From contig JAJZUZ010000011.1 in assembly GCA_021845965.1 (NCBI GenBank), positions 1 through 39,622 on the forward strand: DNA of 39,622 nt. Reading direction: 5' to 3'. A program made the position numbers and the translations under genes. The notes under the pieces were generated by a model. That model was not told the origin of the DNA. It ran no database searches and saw nothing but the letters and a program-made list of their open reading frames with translations. Shown here piece by piece: positions 8,159 to 16,500 of the stretch. The stretch comes from Pseudomonadota bacterium. GTDB lineage: Bacteria; Pseudomonadota; Gammaproteobacteria; Burkholderiales; Burkholderiaceae_C. Position 1 is the first letter of the stretch. Each line of letters begins with the position of its first letter.

Positions 8159-8899
8159 ATGTCCGAACCCATCCTTCTGTTCGAGCAGGTCAACAAGTGG
8201 TACGGCGAGCACCACGTGCTGCGCGACATCGACCTGACCGTGCAGCGCGGCGAGCGCCTGGTGGTCTGCGGTCCCTCGGGCTCGGGCAAGTCCACCCTGA
8301 TCCGCTGCATCAACCGGCTGGAAGAGCACCAGAGCGGCCGGCTGGTGGTGGACGGCCTGACGCTGGGTGACGACCCCAAGGTCATCGACGCCGTGCGCCG
8401 CCGCGTGGGCATGGTGTTCCAGCAGTTCAACCTGTTCCCGCACCTCACCGTGCTGGACAACCTGACGCTGGCGCCCATGCAGGTGCACAAGCTGCCACGC
8501 AAGCAGGCCGAGGCACAGGCGCTGGCCCAGCTGGAGCGCGTGCGCATCGCGGAGCAGGCGCACAAATACCCGCTGCAGCTCTCCGGCGGCCAGCAGCAGC
8601 GCGTGGCCATTGCCCGCGCCCTGTGCATGCAGCCGCAGATCATGCTGTTCGACGAACCCACCTCGGCGCTGGACCCGGAGATGGTGCGCGAGGTGCTGGA
8701 CGTGATGGGCGAACTCGCCACCCAGGGCATGACCATGCTGGTGGTGACGCACGAGATGGGCTTTGCCCGCGCCGTCGCCGACCGCGTGGTCTTCATGGAC
8801 GAGGGGCAGATCGTCGAGCAGAACACCCCCGACGAATTCTTCAGCCATCCGCAGAGCGAACGCGGGCGCGACTTTATTTCCAGGATTCTCGGGCATTGA
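8159..8899 (+). CDS. aapP: General L-amino-acid ABC transporter, ATP-binding subunit AapP
   Basis: A 246-residue cytoplasmic ABC ATPase of the GlnQ/HisP class. Walker A is GPSGSGKST, the Q-loop is in '[13 protein letters not shown]', the ABC signature is LSGGQQQR, Walker B is [12 protein letters not shown] and the switch histidine is in 'VVTHEMGFA'. The length is standard and no regulatory domain is added. It closes the aapJQMP operon, which would import a broad range of amino acids using ATP. No intrinsic terminator with a T run is seen after the stop. Confidence 0.95.
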   Translation: MSEPILLFEQVNKWYGEHHVLRDIDLTVQRGERLVVCGPSGSGKSTLIRCINRLEEHQSGRLVVDGLTLGDDPKVIDAVRRRVGMVFQQFNLFPHLTVLDNLTLAPMQVHKLPRKQAEAQALAQLERVRIAEQAHKYPLQLSGGQQQRVAIARALCMQPQIMLFDEPTSALDPEMVREVLDVMGELATQGMTMLVVTHEMGFARAVADRVVFMDEGQIVEQNTPDEFFSHPQSERGRDFISRILGH

Positions 8900-9237
8900 G
8901 CGGGCGCCCGGCCGACATCGGCACTGCGCGGCTTCGCCCGGTTCCTTGTCCGACAGGCATGCCAGGCGAATTGGCCCAACTCATTGATCTGCCTGGGACG
9001 TGGGCAGATTGCCACGACTGTTGTGAGCCGGCAGACCGCCCTGTCGATCCGACAGGGTGGCCGGGTTTCGTTGACTTTGTGATGGGTCCGGGAAGGTGGC
9101 CTTAAAAGGAAAAGGCTGATATATATCGGGTGCTCATCACACTGCACGGGAAGACAAGGTGATGAGCTGCACTCTTGTTGGTCAGACCGGTCGGCCGCCC
9201 CGGCCCAGCCAGGCGGCGCAAGCAGAGGAGCATGCCC
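8900..9237 (+). other. 338-base gene-free region with inverted repeats upstream of the methyltransferase
   Basis: No supported gene. The first half is GC-rich like its neighbours. The second half is more AT-rich and holds TTGACT (9071), a 10-bp palindrome GATATATATC (9118-9127) and a perfect 9-bp inverted repeat GCTCATCAC / GTGATGAGC (9132-9140 with 9159-9167, 18-base loop). These lie 70-120 bases before the methyltransferase start and are probably its promoter and operator or leader region. No clean -35/-10 pair with standard spacing could be fixed. Confidence 0.5.
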
Positions 9238-10068
9238 ATGTCGACTCAAATCAACGAAACGATCCAGACGCACTACACCCGTACCGATTTGGGAAGTGCC
9301 ATCCTCGCTGCGCTGGCACAAGCGGGCAAGGATCCGGACCGGCTCAGTCCTGAAGACCTGGCGCCTGTGGACGAATTTCACATCCGCGGCCGCGCGGCAA
9401 CGCTTGAGCTTGCACGGGCCGCCGGTCTCGATGCCACGAAACGCGTGCTGGATGTCGGCAGCGGCGTTGGCGGCACCTCCCGGTGTCTCGCCAAGGAGTT
9501 CGGGTGCCGAGTCACCGGCATCGATCTCACTGACGAGTACTGCGACGCCGCTGCCATGCTCTCCGCCAGGATCGGGCTCTCCCCGCTTGTGGAATATCGC
9601 CAGGGCGACGCGACCAGTCTCCCCTTCGATGACGCGTCATTTGATGTCGTCTGGACCGAGCACGTGGCCATGAATATCCCGGACAAACCGCGCCTTTACA
9701 GCGAGATGCATCGGGTGCTCAAGCCGGGGGGAACGCTCGCCATTTATGACATTCTCGCCGGCCCGGCCGGTCCGGTTCTCTTCCCTGTGCCCTGGGCGCG
9801 GACCCCGGATACCAGCTTCCTGGTGCGGCCGGACGAACTGCGCCAGCTCCTCGAAGAGGCCGGCTTCAAGATCGCCGACTGGACAGACACCACCGACGCC
9901 GCGCGCACCTGGTTCGTGTCGCTCGCCGAGAAGATCCGCAAGGAAGGTTTGCCGCCGCTTGGATTTCACCTACTGATGGGATCTGATTTTCAGGCGATGG
10001 CGCAGAATCAGCGGCGCAATCTTGAGGAGGAACGGATAGTCCTCGCCCAGGTGATCGCCAGAAAATAG
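9238..10068 (+). CDS. Class I SAM-dependent methyltransferase (sarcosine/dimethylglycine methyltransferase-like)
   Basis: A 276-residue Rossmann-fold methyltransferase. The SAM-binding motif I is VLDVGSGVGGTSR at about 70-82, the acidic residue ending strand 2 is in 'VTGIDLTDEYC', the motif II region is 'GDATSLPFDDASFDVVW' and the later 'MHRVLKPGGTLAIYDI' is motif III. The 'DEFHIRGRAAT' segment before motif I is shared, from memory, by UbiE-like and sarcosine/dimethylglycine N-methyltransferase-like proteins, but the acceptor substrate is unknown. ATG 9238 is chosen because GAGGAG lies seven bases upstream; ATG 9232 is too close. Codons use more A/T in third positions than the neighbours, so it may be a later arrival. 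It seems to be transcribed alone. Confidence 0.85.
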   Translation: MSTQINETIQTHYTRTDLGSAILAALAQAGKDPDRLSPEDLAPVDEFHIRGRAATLELARAAGLDATKRVLDVGSGVGGTSRCLAKEFGCRVTGIDLTDEYCDAAAMLSARIGLSPLVEYRQGDATSLPFDDASFDVVWTEHVAMNIPDKPRLYSEMHRVLKPGGTLAIYDILAGPAGPVLFPVPWARTPDTSFLVRPDELRQLLEEAGFKIADWTDTTDAARTWFVSLAEKIRKEGLPPLGFHLLMGSDFQAMAQNQRRNLEEERIVLAQVIARK

Positions 10069-10101
10069 GCGCCACCTGACGCCGGCGGGCGTGCCGGACT
10101 C

Positions 10102-10118
10102 CGACCGTCAGGCGGTCG
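10102..10118 (+). terminator. Possible weak terminator hairpin after the methyltransferase
   Basis: A 6-bp stem (CGACCG-TCAGG-CGGTCG) lies 34 bases after the methyltransferase stop. No T run follows, so it is at best a weak or factor-dependent stop site. Confidence 0.25.
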
Positions 10119-10261
10119 ATCGTCCACAGTGGGTCGAACCCTGACGCACGCGCACAGCCTTCATCCGCCTCCGACCGCAACGGCATTCTTTGCAGCATCA
10201 CGCCAAACGATAATGCCGGCCAGACGCAATCTCTCGCGCGCTAGCAGCGCGAACACCTACC

Positions 10262-10654
10262 TTGACGAAGACCAAAGCCAAGCCCGCGACCAGCCGCCCC
10301 CCGGCCCGGGGCTCCACCTGGCAGTTCGCCGCGGCCATCCTGCTCGTATTGACAGCGGCAGCCGATGCCGCCTACCTGCTCCATGCCGAATGGCCGCATT
10401 TCGGCAACCCGGACATGGGCTCCATGGCGATTGCCGCTGCCGTGCTGGGCACTGCCTTGTGCGGCGGCTACAGCCTGTTCACGCGACAACCCGGTGAGCA
10501 GCTGGCCATGGCCAGCCTGGCGCTGCTCTGCGTCGCCACGGCCCATGGGGTGCTCCTGTCCGGCCGGCTGAATTACCGGGCGCCGTGCGAGGGCGGGCAG
10601 TACGAATGCGCGCGCACGGGCCTGAACCGCACCATGGTCGCTTACCACCGATGA
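10262..10654 (+). CDS. Small membrane protein of unknown function
   Basis: A 130-residue frame with a TTG start at 10262. No ATG or good ribosome-binding site is available between the in-frame stop at 10211 and this point, so the start is uncertain. A basic N terminus (TKTKAKPATSR) is followed by two to three hydrophobic segments (about 21-41, 53-71, 81-100) and a hydrophilic tail with two Cys (C108, C115). The family is not recognised. Its stop overlaps the next start (ATGA), so the two genes are translationally coupled. It lies just upstream of the nitric-oxide defence operon but before the candidate NsrR box, so it may not share that control. Confidence 0.55.
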   Translation: MTKTKAKPATSRPPARGSTWQFAAAILLVLTAAADAAYLLHAEWPHFGNPDMGSMAIAAAVLGTALCGGYSLFTRQPGEQLAMASLALLCVATAHGVLLSGRLNYRAPCEGGQYECARTGLNRTMVAYHR

Positions 10655-10926
10655 CCTCACCGCTCCTCACCCCCCTGCAAGCCGGCCTCGACGCCCTGCG
10701 CCAGGGCAGCGGCAGCCCCGCCGCCTTCAGCCAGCTGGCCCGCACGCAGAACGCGCTGCTGGCCGCACTGCCGCCGCGCTACGCCGAGGTGCTGCACGGC
10801 CTGCTGGACCGGCTGGAGAGCAGCGCCCTCTTTGCCGAGGAAAGCTGCTCCTTCAGCCAGACCGATCTGCTGGACAGCCTGCAGCTCTGGCTGGACAAGG
10901 CGGCGCAGCAGCTGGCCCCGCGATAG
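10651..10926 (+). CDS. Small soluble helical protein of unknown function
   Basis: A 91-residue protein starting at ATG 10651, which overlaps the previous stop by four bases. It is Leu/Ala-rich and probably all helical, with the pattern 'RYAEVLHGLLDRLESS' and one Cys (SCSFSQTDLLDSL). No signal peptide or known motif is seen and the family is not recognised. The coupling suggests it works with the small membrane protein, perhaps as a cytoplasmic partner. Confidence 0.6.
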   Translation: MTSPLLTPLQAGLDALRQGSGSPAAFSQLARTQNALLAALPPRYAEVLHGLLDRLESSALFAEESCSFSQTDLLDSLQLWLDKAAQQLAPR

Positions 10927-10974
10927 ACCCCGCCGCCGGCAGGCACACGCTGGCAGGATTCGGGTTTTCCCGAT

Positions 10975-10997
10975 AAGATATATGCGTATTCAATCTT
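10975..10997 (+). promoter_or_regulatory. Candidate NsrR operator upstream of the haemoglobin-nnrS-fdxA-nsrR operon
   Basis: A 23-base site reading AAGAT-N13-ATCTT, in the 11-1-11 layout of known NsrR operators. Compared by eye with the consensus half-site AAGATGTATTT, the left half matches 8 of 11 bases and the right half 7 of 11. It lies in the only AT-rich patch of the 84-base gap and ends 13 bases before the truncated haemoglobin start. nsrR itself is the last gene of the operon, which suggests autoregulation and relief by nitric oxide. Confidence 0.6.
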
Positions 10998-11010
10998 ATA
11001 GGGGCCACTC

Positions 11011-11421
11011 ATGCCCGATCCGCAGCTGTGCAGTGAAGAGGAAATCACCGAGCTGGTGCAGCGCTTCTACGCCCGCGTGCGCCGCGACGCCACGCTGGGC
11101 CCGATCTTCAACGCGCGCATCCACGACTGGCCGGCCCATGAAGCCAAGCTGGTCGACTTCTGGTCCTCCGCCCTGCGCGGCACGCGGCGCTTTCGCGGCA
11201 CGCCCATGCCGGTGCACGCGGCGCTGCCCAACCTGAGCGCCGAAATGTTCGGCCACTGGCTGCAGCTGTTCGAGCAGACGCTGGCGACGCTGCCGAACGC
11301 GGCCTTGCGCGAGCGCGCCCGCGATCTGGCGCACCGCATCGCCGAAAGCCTGTGGTACGGCTACCAGCTCGCCCACCCCGCGCCCGAGACCCAGACCGGG
11401 CTGCAGGAGCTGGCCTCGTGA
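11011..11421 (+). CDS. Group III truncated haemoglobin
   Basis: A 136-residue truncated globin. The N-terminal 'ITELVQRFYARVRRDATLGPIFN' is the A/B-helix region with the B10 tyrosine-type segment. 'HDWPAHEAKLVDFWSSALRGTRRFRG' is the E-helix/CD region typical of group III. The proximal (F8) histidine is expected around 'MPVHAALPNL', with 'FGHWLQLFEQTL' as the G helix. These proteins bind O2 and NO and are linked to nitrosative stress. The start at 11011 has a weak AGGGG site. Its stop overlaps the nnrS start (GTGA), so translation is coupled. It is the first gene of the NsrR-linked operon. Confidence 0.9.
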   Translation: MPDPQLCSEEEITELVQRFYARVRRDATLGPIFNARIHDWPAHEAKLVDFWSSALRGTRRFRGTPMPVHAALPNLSAEMFGHWLQLFEQTLATLPNAALRERARDLAHRIAESLWYGYQLAHPAPETQTGLQELAS

Positions 11422-12647
11422 GCACGCTGCTGCAGATCGACGAGCCGGCGGCCAGCCCGCGGGTGCCACCGTCGCTGCGCGCCTTTCTGGAGATGGGCTT
11501 TCGCCCGCTCTATCTGGCCGGCACCGGCTGGGCGCTGCTGGCCGTGGCGCTGTGGATCTTCGCGCCGCAGCTGCTGCAGGGCCCGCTGGCCGGTGTGGCC
11601 TGGCATGCGCACGAGATGATGTGGGGCTATGTGGCCACCATCGCCGTGGGTTTCCTGATGACGGCCGGCGCCAACTGGACCGGCGTCAACCCCATGCCGC
11701 GCGCCGTGCTGCTGGCCGCCTGCGTGCTGTGGCTGCTGGCGCGCATCGGCCTGCTGGGCCACGGGCCGGCCTGGTTCTGGCTCGGCTTTGGCGCCGAGGC
11801 GGCCTTCTTCCTGCTGGCCGCGCTGGCCATGGCGCGCAGCGTCTATGGCACACGCAACCGGCGCAACTACGCCGTGCCGCTGCTGCTGCTGGGCCTAGGC
11901 GGCAGCGACGTGCTCTACCTGCTGGCGGCCCTCGGCGGCGACTACGGCCTGCTGATGCAGCGCTTCAACGCCGGCCTGCTGGTGATGGCGGTGATCGCAC
12001 TGCTGGTCAGCCGGCGCGTCATCCCCTTCTTTGCCATGCGCGCCGTGCCGGGCCTGCAGATTCCCATGCACGAGAAGAGCAGCTGGGTGCAGCTCATCGC
12101 GGGCACGCTGGCCGTGCTGTTCGGGCTGCTGCAATGGTCGGGGCCGCAGGCCCTGGCGTTGGCCGTGGCCGGCACGCAGCCGCTGTGGCAGCTGTGGAGC
12201 TGGCAGCCGCGGGCCGTGCGCCGCAAGCCGCTGCTGTGGATCCTCTACCTCGGCTACGCGGGCCTGGGGCTGGGCCTGTTGACGGCCGCGGCGCAGGCGG
12301 CCGGTACGCCGCTGCGCAGCGCGGTGCACGTGCACGTGATCGCCATGGCCGGTTTCTCCGTGCTCATCATCGGCATGGTCACGCGCACGGCCCTGGGCCA
12401 CCTGGGCCGGCCGCTGGCGACCGACCGCAGCATGGTGACGAGCTATGGGCTGGTGCTGGCGGCCGTGCTGTTGCGGCTGGCGGCACTGCATCCGACCGTC
12501 GTGAGCGGGCTGCTGCTGCAAGGCGCGGCGCTGTGCTGGATCGGGGCCTTCGCGCTCTACCTGTGGCGCTTCTTTCCCTGGATGATCCGGCCGCGGCCCG
12601 ACCAGCCGCCGCCGGTGGTCACCCTGACAGCGGGCCGCAAGAAATGA
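11418..12647 (+). CDS. nnrS: NnrS family haem-copper membrane protein
   Basis: A 409-residue integral membrane protein with about 12 hydrophobic segments. The GTG at 11418 is chosen because it overlaps the previous stop and gives the family start ('PSLRAFLEMGFRPLYLAGTGWALLAV'). Family marks include 'AHEMMWGYVATIAVGFLMTAGANWTG' (His in an early helix), 'MQRFNAGLLVMAVIALLVSRRVIPFF' and 'VHVHVIAMAGFSVLIIGMVTRTALGH', which hold the His residues thought to bind haem and copper. NnrS protects cells against nitric oxide, partly by limiting iron-nitrosyl formation, and is a usual NsrR target. It overlaps the ferredoxin start (ATGA). Confidence 0.93.
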   Translation: MSTLLQIDEPAASPRVPPSLRAFLEMGFRPLYLAGTGWALLAVALWIFAPQLLQGPLAGVAWHAHEMMWGYVATIAVGFLMTAGANWTGVNPMPRAVLLAACVLWLLARIGLLGHGPAWFWLGFGAEAAFFLLAALAMARSVYGTRNRRNYAVPLLLLGLGGSDVLYLLAALGGDYGLLMQRFNAGLLVMAVIALLVSRRVIPFFAMRAVPGLQIPMHEKSSWVQLIAGTLAVLFGLLQWSGPQALALAVAGTQPLWQLWSWQPRAVRRKPLLWILYLGYAGLGLGLLTAAAQAAGTPLRSAVHVHVIAMAGFSVLIIGMVTRTALGHLGRPLATDRSMVTSYGLVLAAVLLRLAALHPTVVSGLLLQGAALCWIGAFALYLWRFFPWMIRPRPDQPPPVVTLTAGRKK

Positions 12648-12988
12648 CCCACGTCGTCACCGAGGCCTGCATCAGGTGCAAGTACACCGACTGCGTCGAC
12701 GTCTGCCCGGTGGATGCCTTCCGTGCCGGCAAGAACATGCTGGTCATTGATCCGGATGACTGCATCGACTGCGCGCTGTGCATTCCCGAGTGCCCGGTGG
12801 CCGCCATCTTTGTCGAAGAGGACGTGCCGGCCGACCAGCAGTCCTTCATCGACCTCAACGCCCGCCTGGCCAAACGCTGGCCGCTCATCACCCGCAGCCG
12901 GCCGGCGCCGGCCGATGCCGATGCCTGGGGCCAGGTGAAGAATAAAATGGACCAGCTCGACGAACGCGCCGACAACGAGAAAGACTAG
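12644..12988 (+). CDS. fdxA: 7Fe ferredoxin ([3Fe-4S][4Fe-4S])
   Basis: A 114-residue ferredoxin of the Azotobacter FdI / FdxA type. The first Cys set is C9, C12, C17, C21 in 'CIRCKYTDCVDVCPVDAF'; the second is C40, C43, C46, C50 in 'CIDCALCIPECPV'. The Cys found five residues after C17-x3-C in FdI is replaced by Ala, which is common in FdxA. The C-terminal half ('FIDLNARLAKRWPLITR') matches the long-chain 7Fe form. Placement between nnrS and nsrR suggests it supplies electrons to, or is itself a target of, the nitrosative stress response. The start overlaps the nnrS stop. Confidence 0.92.
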   Translation: MTHVVTEACIRCKYTDCVDVCPVDAFRAGKNMLVIDPDDCIDCALCIPECPVAAIFVEEDVPADQQSFIDLNARLAKRWPLITRSRPAPADADAWGQVKNKMDQLDERADNEKD

Positions 12989-12994
12989 GACACC

Positions 12995-13444
12995 ATGCGC
13001 CTGACCAGCATGACCGACTACGCCCTGCGCCTGCTGATGTACCTGGCGCAGCACCCGGACCGCCTGTGCACCATCGCCGAGATCGCCACGGCGCACGGCA
13101 TTTCCGAAGCCCACCTGATGAAGATCACGCACCAGCTCGCGCTGGCCGGCTGGATCGAGACCGTCCGCGGCAAGGGTGGCGGCATGCGCCTGGCGCTGCA
13201 GCCGGCGGACATCAACCTCGGTGAGGTGGTGCGCAGCATGGAGAGCGACTTCCAGCTGGTGGAGTGTTTCGGGCCGGCCAACGAGTGTGTCATCGTACGC
13301 CAGTGCCGGCTCACTTCCGTCATGCGCGGCGCGCTCGACAGCTTCATGGCGCACCTGGACAAGTACACCCTGGCCGATCTGTTTCCAGGTAAACCCGTCG
13401 CGCGGAAGATCACCCGCCGCACGGTAAGCATCAAGGCCGCCTGA
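12995..13444 (+). CDS. nsrR: Nitric-oxide-sensing Rrf2 family repressor NsrR
   Basis: A 149-residue Rrf2-type winged-helix regulator. The N terminus MRLTSMTDYALRLLMYLA, recognition helix 'GISEAHLMKITHQLALAGW' and wing 'TVRGKGGGMRL' fit NsrR closely. Three cysteines, C91, C98 and C104 ('ECFGPANEC' and 'RQC'), are the usual Fe-S ligands, and Asp8, a cluster ligand in Streptomyces NsrR, is also present. NO attack on the cluster releases DNA. It is the last gene of the operon, six bases after fdxA, and a matching operator lies upstream of the first gene. Confidence 0.93.
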   Translation: MRLTSMTDYALRLLMYLAQHPDRLCTIAEIATAHGISEAHLMKITHQLALAGWIETVRGKGGGMRLALQPADINLGEVVRSMESDFQLVECFGPANECVIVRQCRLTSVMRGALDSFMAHLDKYTLADLFPGKPVARKITRRTVSIKAA

Positions 13445-13458
13445 AACCGCCCGTCTCC

Positions 13459-13494
13459 GCCGCCGCGACACGGCGGCTCGAATTGGCATATAAA
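13459..13494 (+). promoter_or_regulatory. Hairpin and candidate promoter of the molybdenum hydroxylase genes
   Basis: A 7-bp stem (GCCGCCG-CGACA-CGGCGGC, 13459-13477) follows nsrR and may end its transcript. Overlapping it is GCGACA (13465-13470), then 18 bases, then TATAAA (13489-13494), a plausible sigma-70 promoter 57 bases before the small-subunit start. A termination hairpin and a -35 element sharing bases is unusual but possible. Confidence 0.45.
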
Positions 13495-13550
13495 ACAGCA
13501 TGCACCGGAACCCACCGGGCATGCAAGCCAACCACAGGAGGAGACAGGCC

Positions 13551-14051
13551 ATGGCGAAACTCACCGTCAACGGCAAGGAGCACGAATTCCAGGCCGAGCC
13601 GGCCACACCGCTGCTGTGGGTGCTGCGCGAGCAGCTCCAGCTCACCGGCACCAAGTACGGCTGCGGCATCGCGCAGTGCGGCGCCTGCACCGTGCACATC
13701 GACGGCGTGGCCACGCGCAGCTGCGTGCGCCCCCTGTCCTCGCTCAAGCCCGAGCAGGAAGTGGTCACCATCGAGGGCCTGTCGCGCAACGGCACCCACC
13801 CGGTGCAGCGCGCCTGGCGCACGCTGGACGTGCCACAGTGCGGCTTTTGCCAGAGCGGCATGATCATGGCGGTGAGCGCCCTGCTCAAGCACAAGCCCCA
13901 GCCCACGGATGCGGAGATCGACGCGGCCATCACCAATATCTGCCGCTGCGGCACCTACAACCGCGTGCGCGCTGCCATCCATTGGGTGGCCCGGGGCAAC
14001 GCGACCAGGGCCGAGCGCGCCGTCCAGCCGTCCGAAGGGAGTGCCGCATGA
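13551..14051 (+). CDS. [2Fe-2S] small subunit of a molybdenum hydroxylase (IorA type)
   Basis: A 166-residue xanthine-oxidase-family iron-sulphur subunit. The plant-type [2Fe-2S] ligands are C38, C43, C46 and C58 ('[17 protein letters not shown]' and 'RSCVRP'). The second, helical cluster domain has '[10 protein letters not shown]' and '[11 protein letters not shown]'. It passes electrons from the Mo site to an external acceptor. The start at 13551 has a strong AGGAGGA site. The stop overlaps the next start (ATGA). There is no FAD subunit, as in isoquinoline 1-oxidoreductase and related quinone- or cytochrome-linked aldehyde dehydrogenases. It has no Tat signal and would be exported bound to the large subunit. 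Confidence 0.92.
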   Translation: MAKLTVNGKEHEFQAEPATPLLWVLREQLQLTGTKYGCGIAQCGACTVHIDGVATRSCVRPLSSLKPEQEVVTIEGLSRNGTHPVQRAWRTLDVPQCGFCQSGMIMAVSALLKHKPQPTDAEIDAAITNICRCGTYNRVRAAIHWVARGNATRAERAVQPSEGSAA

Positions 14052-16231
14052 GTACCGATCTGCTGCAGGCCCCGGTCTCGCGCCGCGGCTTCCTGGCCAC
14101 CACCAGCGCTGCCGCGGGTGGCCTCATGGTGGGCTTTCACCTGCCGCTGGCCGAGGCCGCCACCCCCACGCCCGAGATCAACGCCTGGGTGGTGATCAAG
14201 CCCGATGACACGGTGGTCATCCGCATTGCCCGCTCCGAGATGGGCCAGGGCACCCTGACCGGCCTGGCGCAGCTGGTGGCCGAGGAGCTGGAGTGCAACT
14301 GGGCACGCGTGACGACCGAGTACCCCACACCGGGCCAGAACCTGGCGCGCAAGCGCGTCTGGGGCAGCATGGCCACCGGCGGCAGCCGCGGCATCCGCGA
14401 TTCGCACGACTATGTGCGCCGCGGCGGCGCCACGGCGCGCATCATGCTGGTGCAGGCCGCCGCCGAACACTGGGGCGTGCCGGCCGCCGAATGCGTGGCG
14501 GGCAGCGGCATCATCACGCACACGCCCAGCGGGCGCAAGACGCTGTATGGCCGCGTGGCTGCGGCGGCCGCCCGTCTCGCACCGCCCGACCCGGCCACCC
14601 TCCAGCTCAAGGACCCGTCGACCTGGAAGATCGCGGGCAAACGGCTGGCGCGGCTGGACACCTTCAAGAAGACCACCGGCGCACAGGACTACGGCATCGA
14701 CCTGCAGCTGGGCGGCATGCTCAACGCCGCGATCAAGGACTGCCCTGTGTTTGGCGGCAAGGTCAAGAGCTTCAAGGCGGCCGCCGTGCTGCGCCGGCAC
14801 GGCGTGAAGAAGGTGGTGCAGGTGGGCGACAGCGCCGTCGCCGTGGTGGCCGACACCTGGTGGCGCGCCAAGAGCGCGCTGGACGCGCTGCCCATCGAGT
14901 GGGACTACGGCCCCAACGCCAGCGTCTCGCAACTCGACATCCGCCAGATGCTCAAGGACGGCCTGGACAGCGCGTCCGCCACCGCCGTGGGCAACGCGAT
15001 CGGCGACGCCCCGGCTGCGATTGCCGGCGCGGCGCGCAGGATCGAGGCGGTGTATGCCTGCCCCTACCAGAACCACGCCACCATGGAGCCCATGAACGCC
15101 ACGGCGCGCTGGACGCCCGCGCGCTGCGAGGTCTGGGCACCGACGCAAAACGGCGACGCCGCCCTGGCCGCCACCGCCGAAGCCGCCGGCCTGCCGCCGG
15201 CGCAGTGCGAGGTCTACAAGCTGTCCCTGGGCGGCGGCTTCGGCCGGCGCGGGCGCAGCGACTACATCACGCAGGCGGTGCAGATCGCCAAGGCCCTGCC
15301 CGGCACGCCGGTCAAGCTGATCTGGTCGCGCGAAGAGGACATGCAGCACGGCTACTACCACCCGATCACCAGCGCGCGGCTCACGGCCGGCCTGGATGAG
15401 CAGGGCAACGTGACCGGCCTGCACATGCGTCTCTCGGGCCAGTCCATCCTGGCCACGGTGGCGCCCACCGCCATGAAGGACGGCAAGGACATGCTGGTCT
15501 TCCAGGGCCTGAACCCGCCCGGGCCCGAGGCCTCCATCGGCTACAGCTTCCCCAGCCTGCTGATCGACCACGCCATGCGCAACCCGCATGTGCCGGCCGG
15601 CTTCTGGCGCGGCGTGAACCTGAACCAGAACACGATCTACCTCGAGTGCTTCATCGACGAGATCGCGCACGCCAGCGGCCAGGACCCGCTGGCCCTGCGC
15701 CGCAAGCTCATGGCCCAGCACCCCAAACATCTGGCCGTGCTCAATGCCGTGGCCGAGCGCGCCGGCTGGGGCACACCGGCGCCGGCCGGCATCTACCGCG
15801 GCCTGGCGCAGACCATGGGTTTCGGCAGCTACGTGGCGGCCTGTGCGGAGGTCTCGGTCAGCGAGGCCGGCCAGCTGAAGATCCACCGCATCGTCGCCGC
15901 CACCGACCCCGGCCATGCCGTCAACCCGCAGCAGATCGAGGCGCAGGTGGAAGGCTCCTTCGTCTACGGCCTGTCGGCGGCGCTGTTCGGCGAGATCACG
16001 GTCAAGGACGGCGCGGTGGAGCAGACGAACTTCGACACCTACCCCGTGCTGCGCCTGGCTGACATGCCGAGGGTGGAGACCCTCGTCATGCCCTCGGGTG
16101 GCTTCTGGGGTGGCGTGGGCGAACCCACCATCGCCGTGGCTGCGCCCGCGGTGCTCAACGCCGTCTTCGCCGCCACCGGCAAGCGCATCCGCGAACTGCC
16201 GCTGCGCGCGCAGGACCTGCGCCGCGCCTGA
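14048..16231 (+). CDS. Molybdopterin-binding large subunit, isoquinoline 1-oxidoreductase / aldehyde dehydrogenase type
   Basis: A 727-residue Mo hydroxylase subunit with a twin-arginine signal ([15 protein letters not shown] at 11-25), so it acts in the periplasm. Visible marks are '[21 protein letters not shown]', the Mo-pterin segment '[20 protein letters not shown]', '[21 protein letters not shown]' and the catalytic glutamate in '[18 protein letters not shown]'. These fit the IorB-like group that hydroxylates N-heterocycles or oxidises aldehydes, with electrons going to a cytochrome or quinone. The substrate is not decided by sequence. The Mo cofactor insertion gene (XdhC-like) and electron acceptor genes are not next to it. 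Confidence 0.92.
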   Translation: MSTDLLQAPVSRRGFLATTSAAAGGLMVGFHLPLAEAATPTPEINAWVVIKPDDTVVIRIARSEMGQGTLTGLAQLVAEELECNWARVTTEYPTPGQNLARKRVWGSMATGGSRGIRDSHDYVRRGGATARIMLVQAAAEHWGVPAAECVAGSGIITHTPSGRKTLYGRVAAAAARLAPPDPATLQLKDPSTWKIAGKRLARLDTFKKTTGAQDYGIDLQLGGMLNAAIKDCPVFGGKVKSFKAAAVLRRHGVKKVVQVGDSAVAVVADTWWRAKSALDALPIEWDYGPNASVSQLDIRQMLKDGLDSASATAVGNAIGDAPAAIAGAARRIEAVYACPYQNHATMEPMNATARWTPARCEVWAPTQNGDAALAATAEAAGLPPAQCEVYKLSLGGGFGRRGRSDYITQAVQIAKALPGTPVKLIWSREEDMQHGYYHPITSARLTAGLDEQGNVTGLHMRLSGQSILATVAPTAMKDGKDMLVFQGLNPPGPEASIGYSFPSLLIDHAMRNPHVPAGFWRGVNLNQNTIYLECFIDEIAHASGQDPLALRRKLMAQHPKHLAVLNAVAERAGWGTPAPAGIYRGLAQTMGFGSYVAACAEVSVSEAGQLKIHRIVAATDPGHAVNPQQIEAQVEGSFVYGLSAALFGEITVKDGAVEQTNFDTYPVLRLADMPRVETLVMPSGGFWGGVGEPTIAVAAPAVLNAVFAATGKRIRELPLRAQDLRRA

Positions 16232-16352
16232 GGCCGGCATGCGGGCCCGGCGAGAGGCCCTGGCGGTGCGCATGCGCGGCGTGGCGGCCCGCCACCCGGC
16301 CTTCGATGTCCGGACCCAGGGGCCGATCCGTCTGGCGCAGCGTAGCAACGCT

Positions 16353-16381
16353 GCCGGCAGGCGCAGCCCCGGCCTGCCGGC
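16353..16381 (+). terminator. Strong GC hairpin after the molybdenum hydroxylase genes
   Basis: A perfect 9-bp stem (GCCGGCAGG / CCTGCCGGC) with an 11-base loop lies 120 bases after the large-subunit stop. No T run follows, so it may be a factor-dependent stop or RNA 3'-end stabiliser rather than an intrinsic terminator. Confidence 0.4.
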
Positions 16382-16395
16382 GCGCCTGAGCTGGT

Positions 16396-16426
16396 GGCGC
16401 GGGAACTATTTCTCAGAAATCGCGCC
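16396..16426. promoter_or_regulatory. Nested dyad upstream of the GGDEF-EAL gene
   Basis: A 13-base perfect dyad ATTTCT-C-AGAAAT (16408-16420) is flanked by GGCGCG (16396-16401) and CGCGCC (16421-16426). It lies 75-105 bases before the GGDEF-EAL start in an otherwise featureless gap and looks like a protein-binding site; the binding protein is unknown. Confidence 0.4.
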
Positions 16427-16500
16427 AGCGGCATGTTTTCCGAGGCGCCTGGGGTGAGACCCTGAGCCGTCGCCCCGTCGATTCACGTTATATATATGGG

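Noticed and set aside
10132-10146. A GGGTCGAACCC stretch recalling a tRNA T-arm
   Set aside because: No acceptor stem, D-arm or anticodon arm can be folded around it; it is a short chance palindrome.
13955-16348. A 797-codon minus-strand frame opposite the molybdenum hydroxylase
   Set aside because: The plus-strand gene has Tat signal, cofactor motifs and a coupled start; the antisense product is low-complexity.
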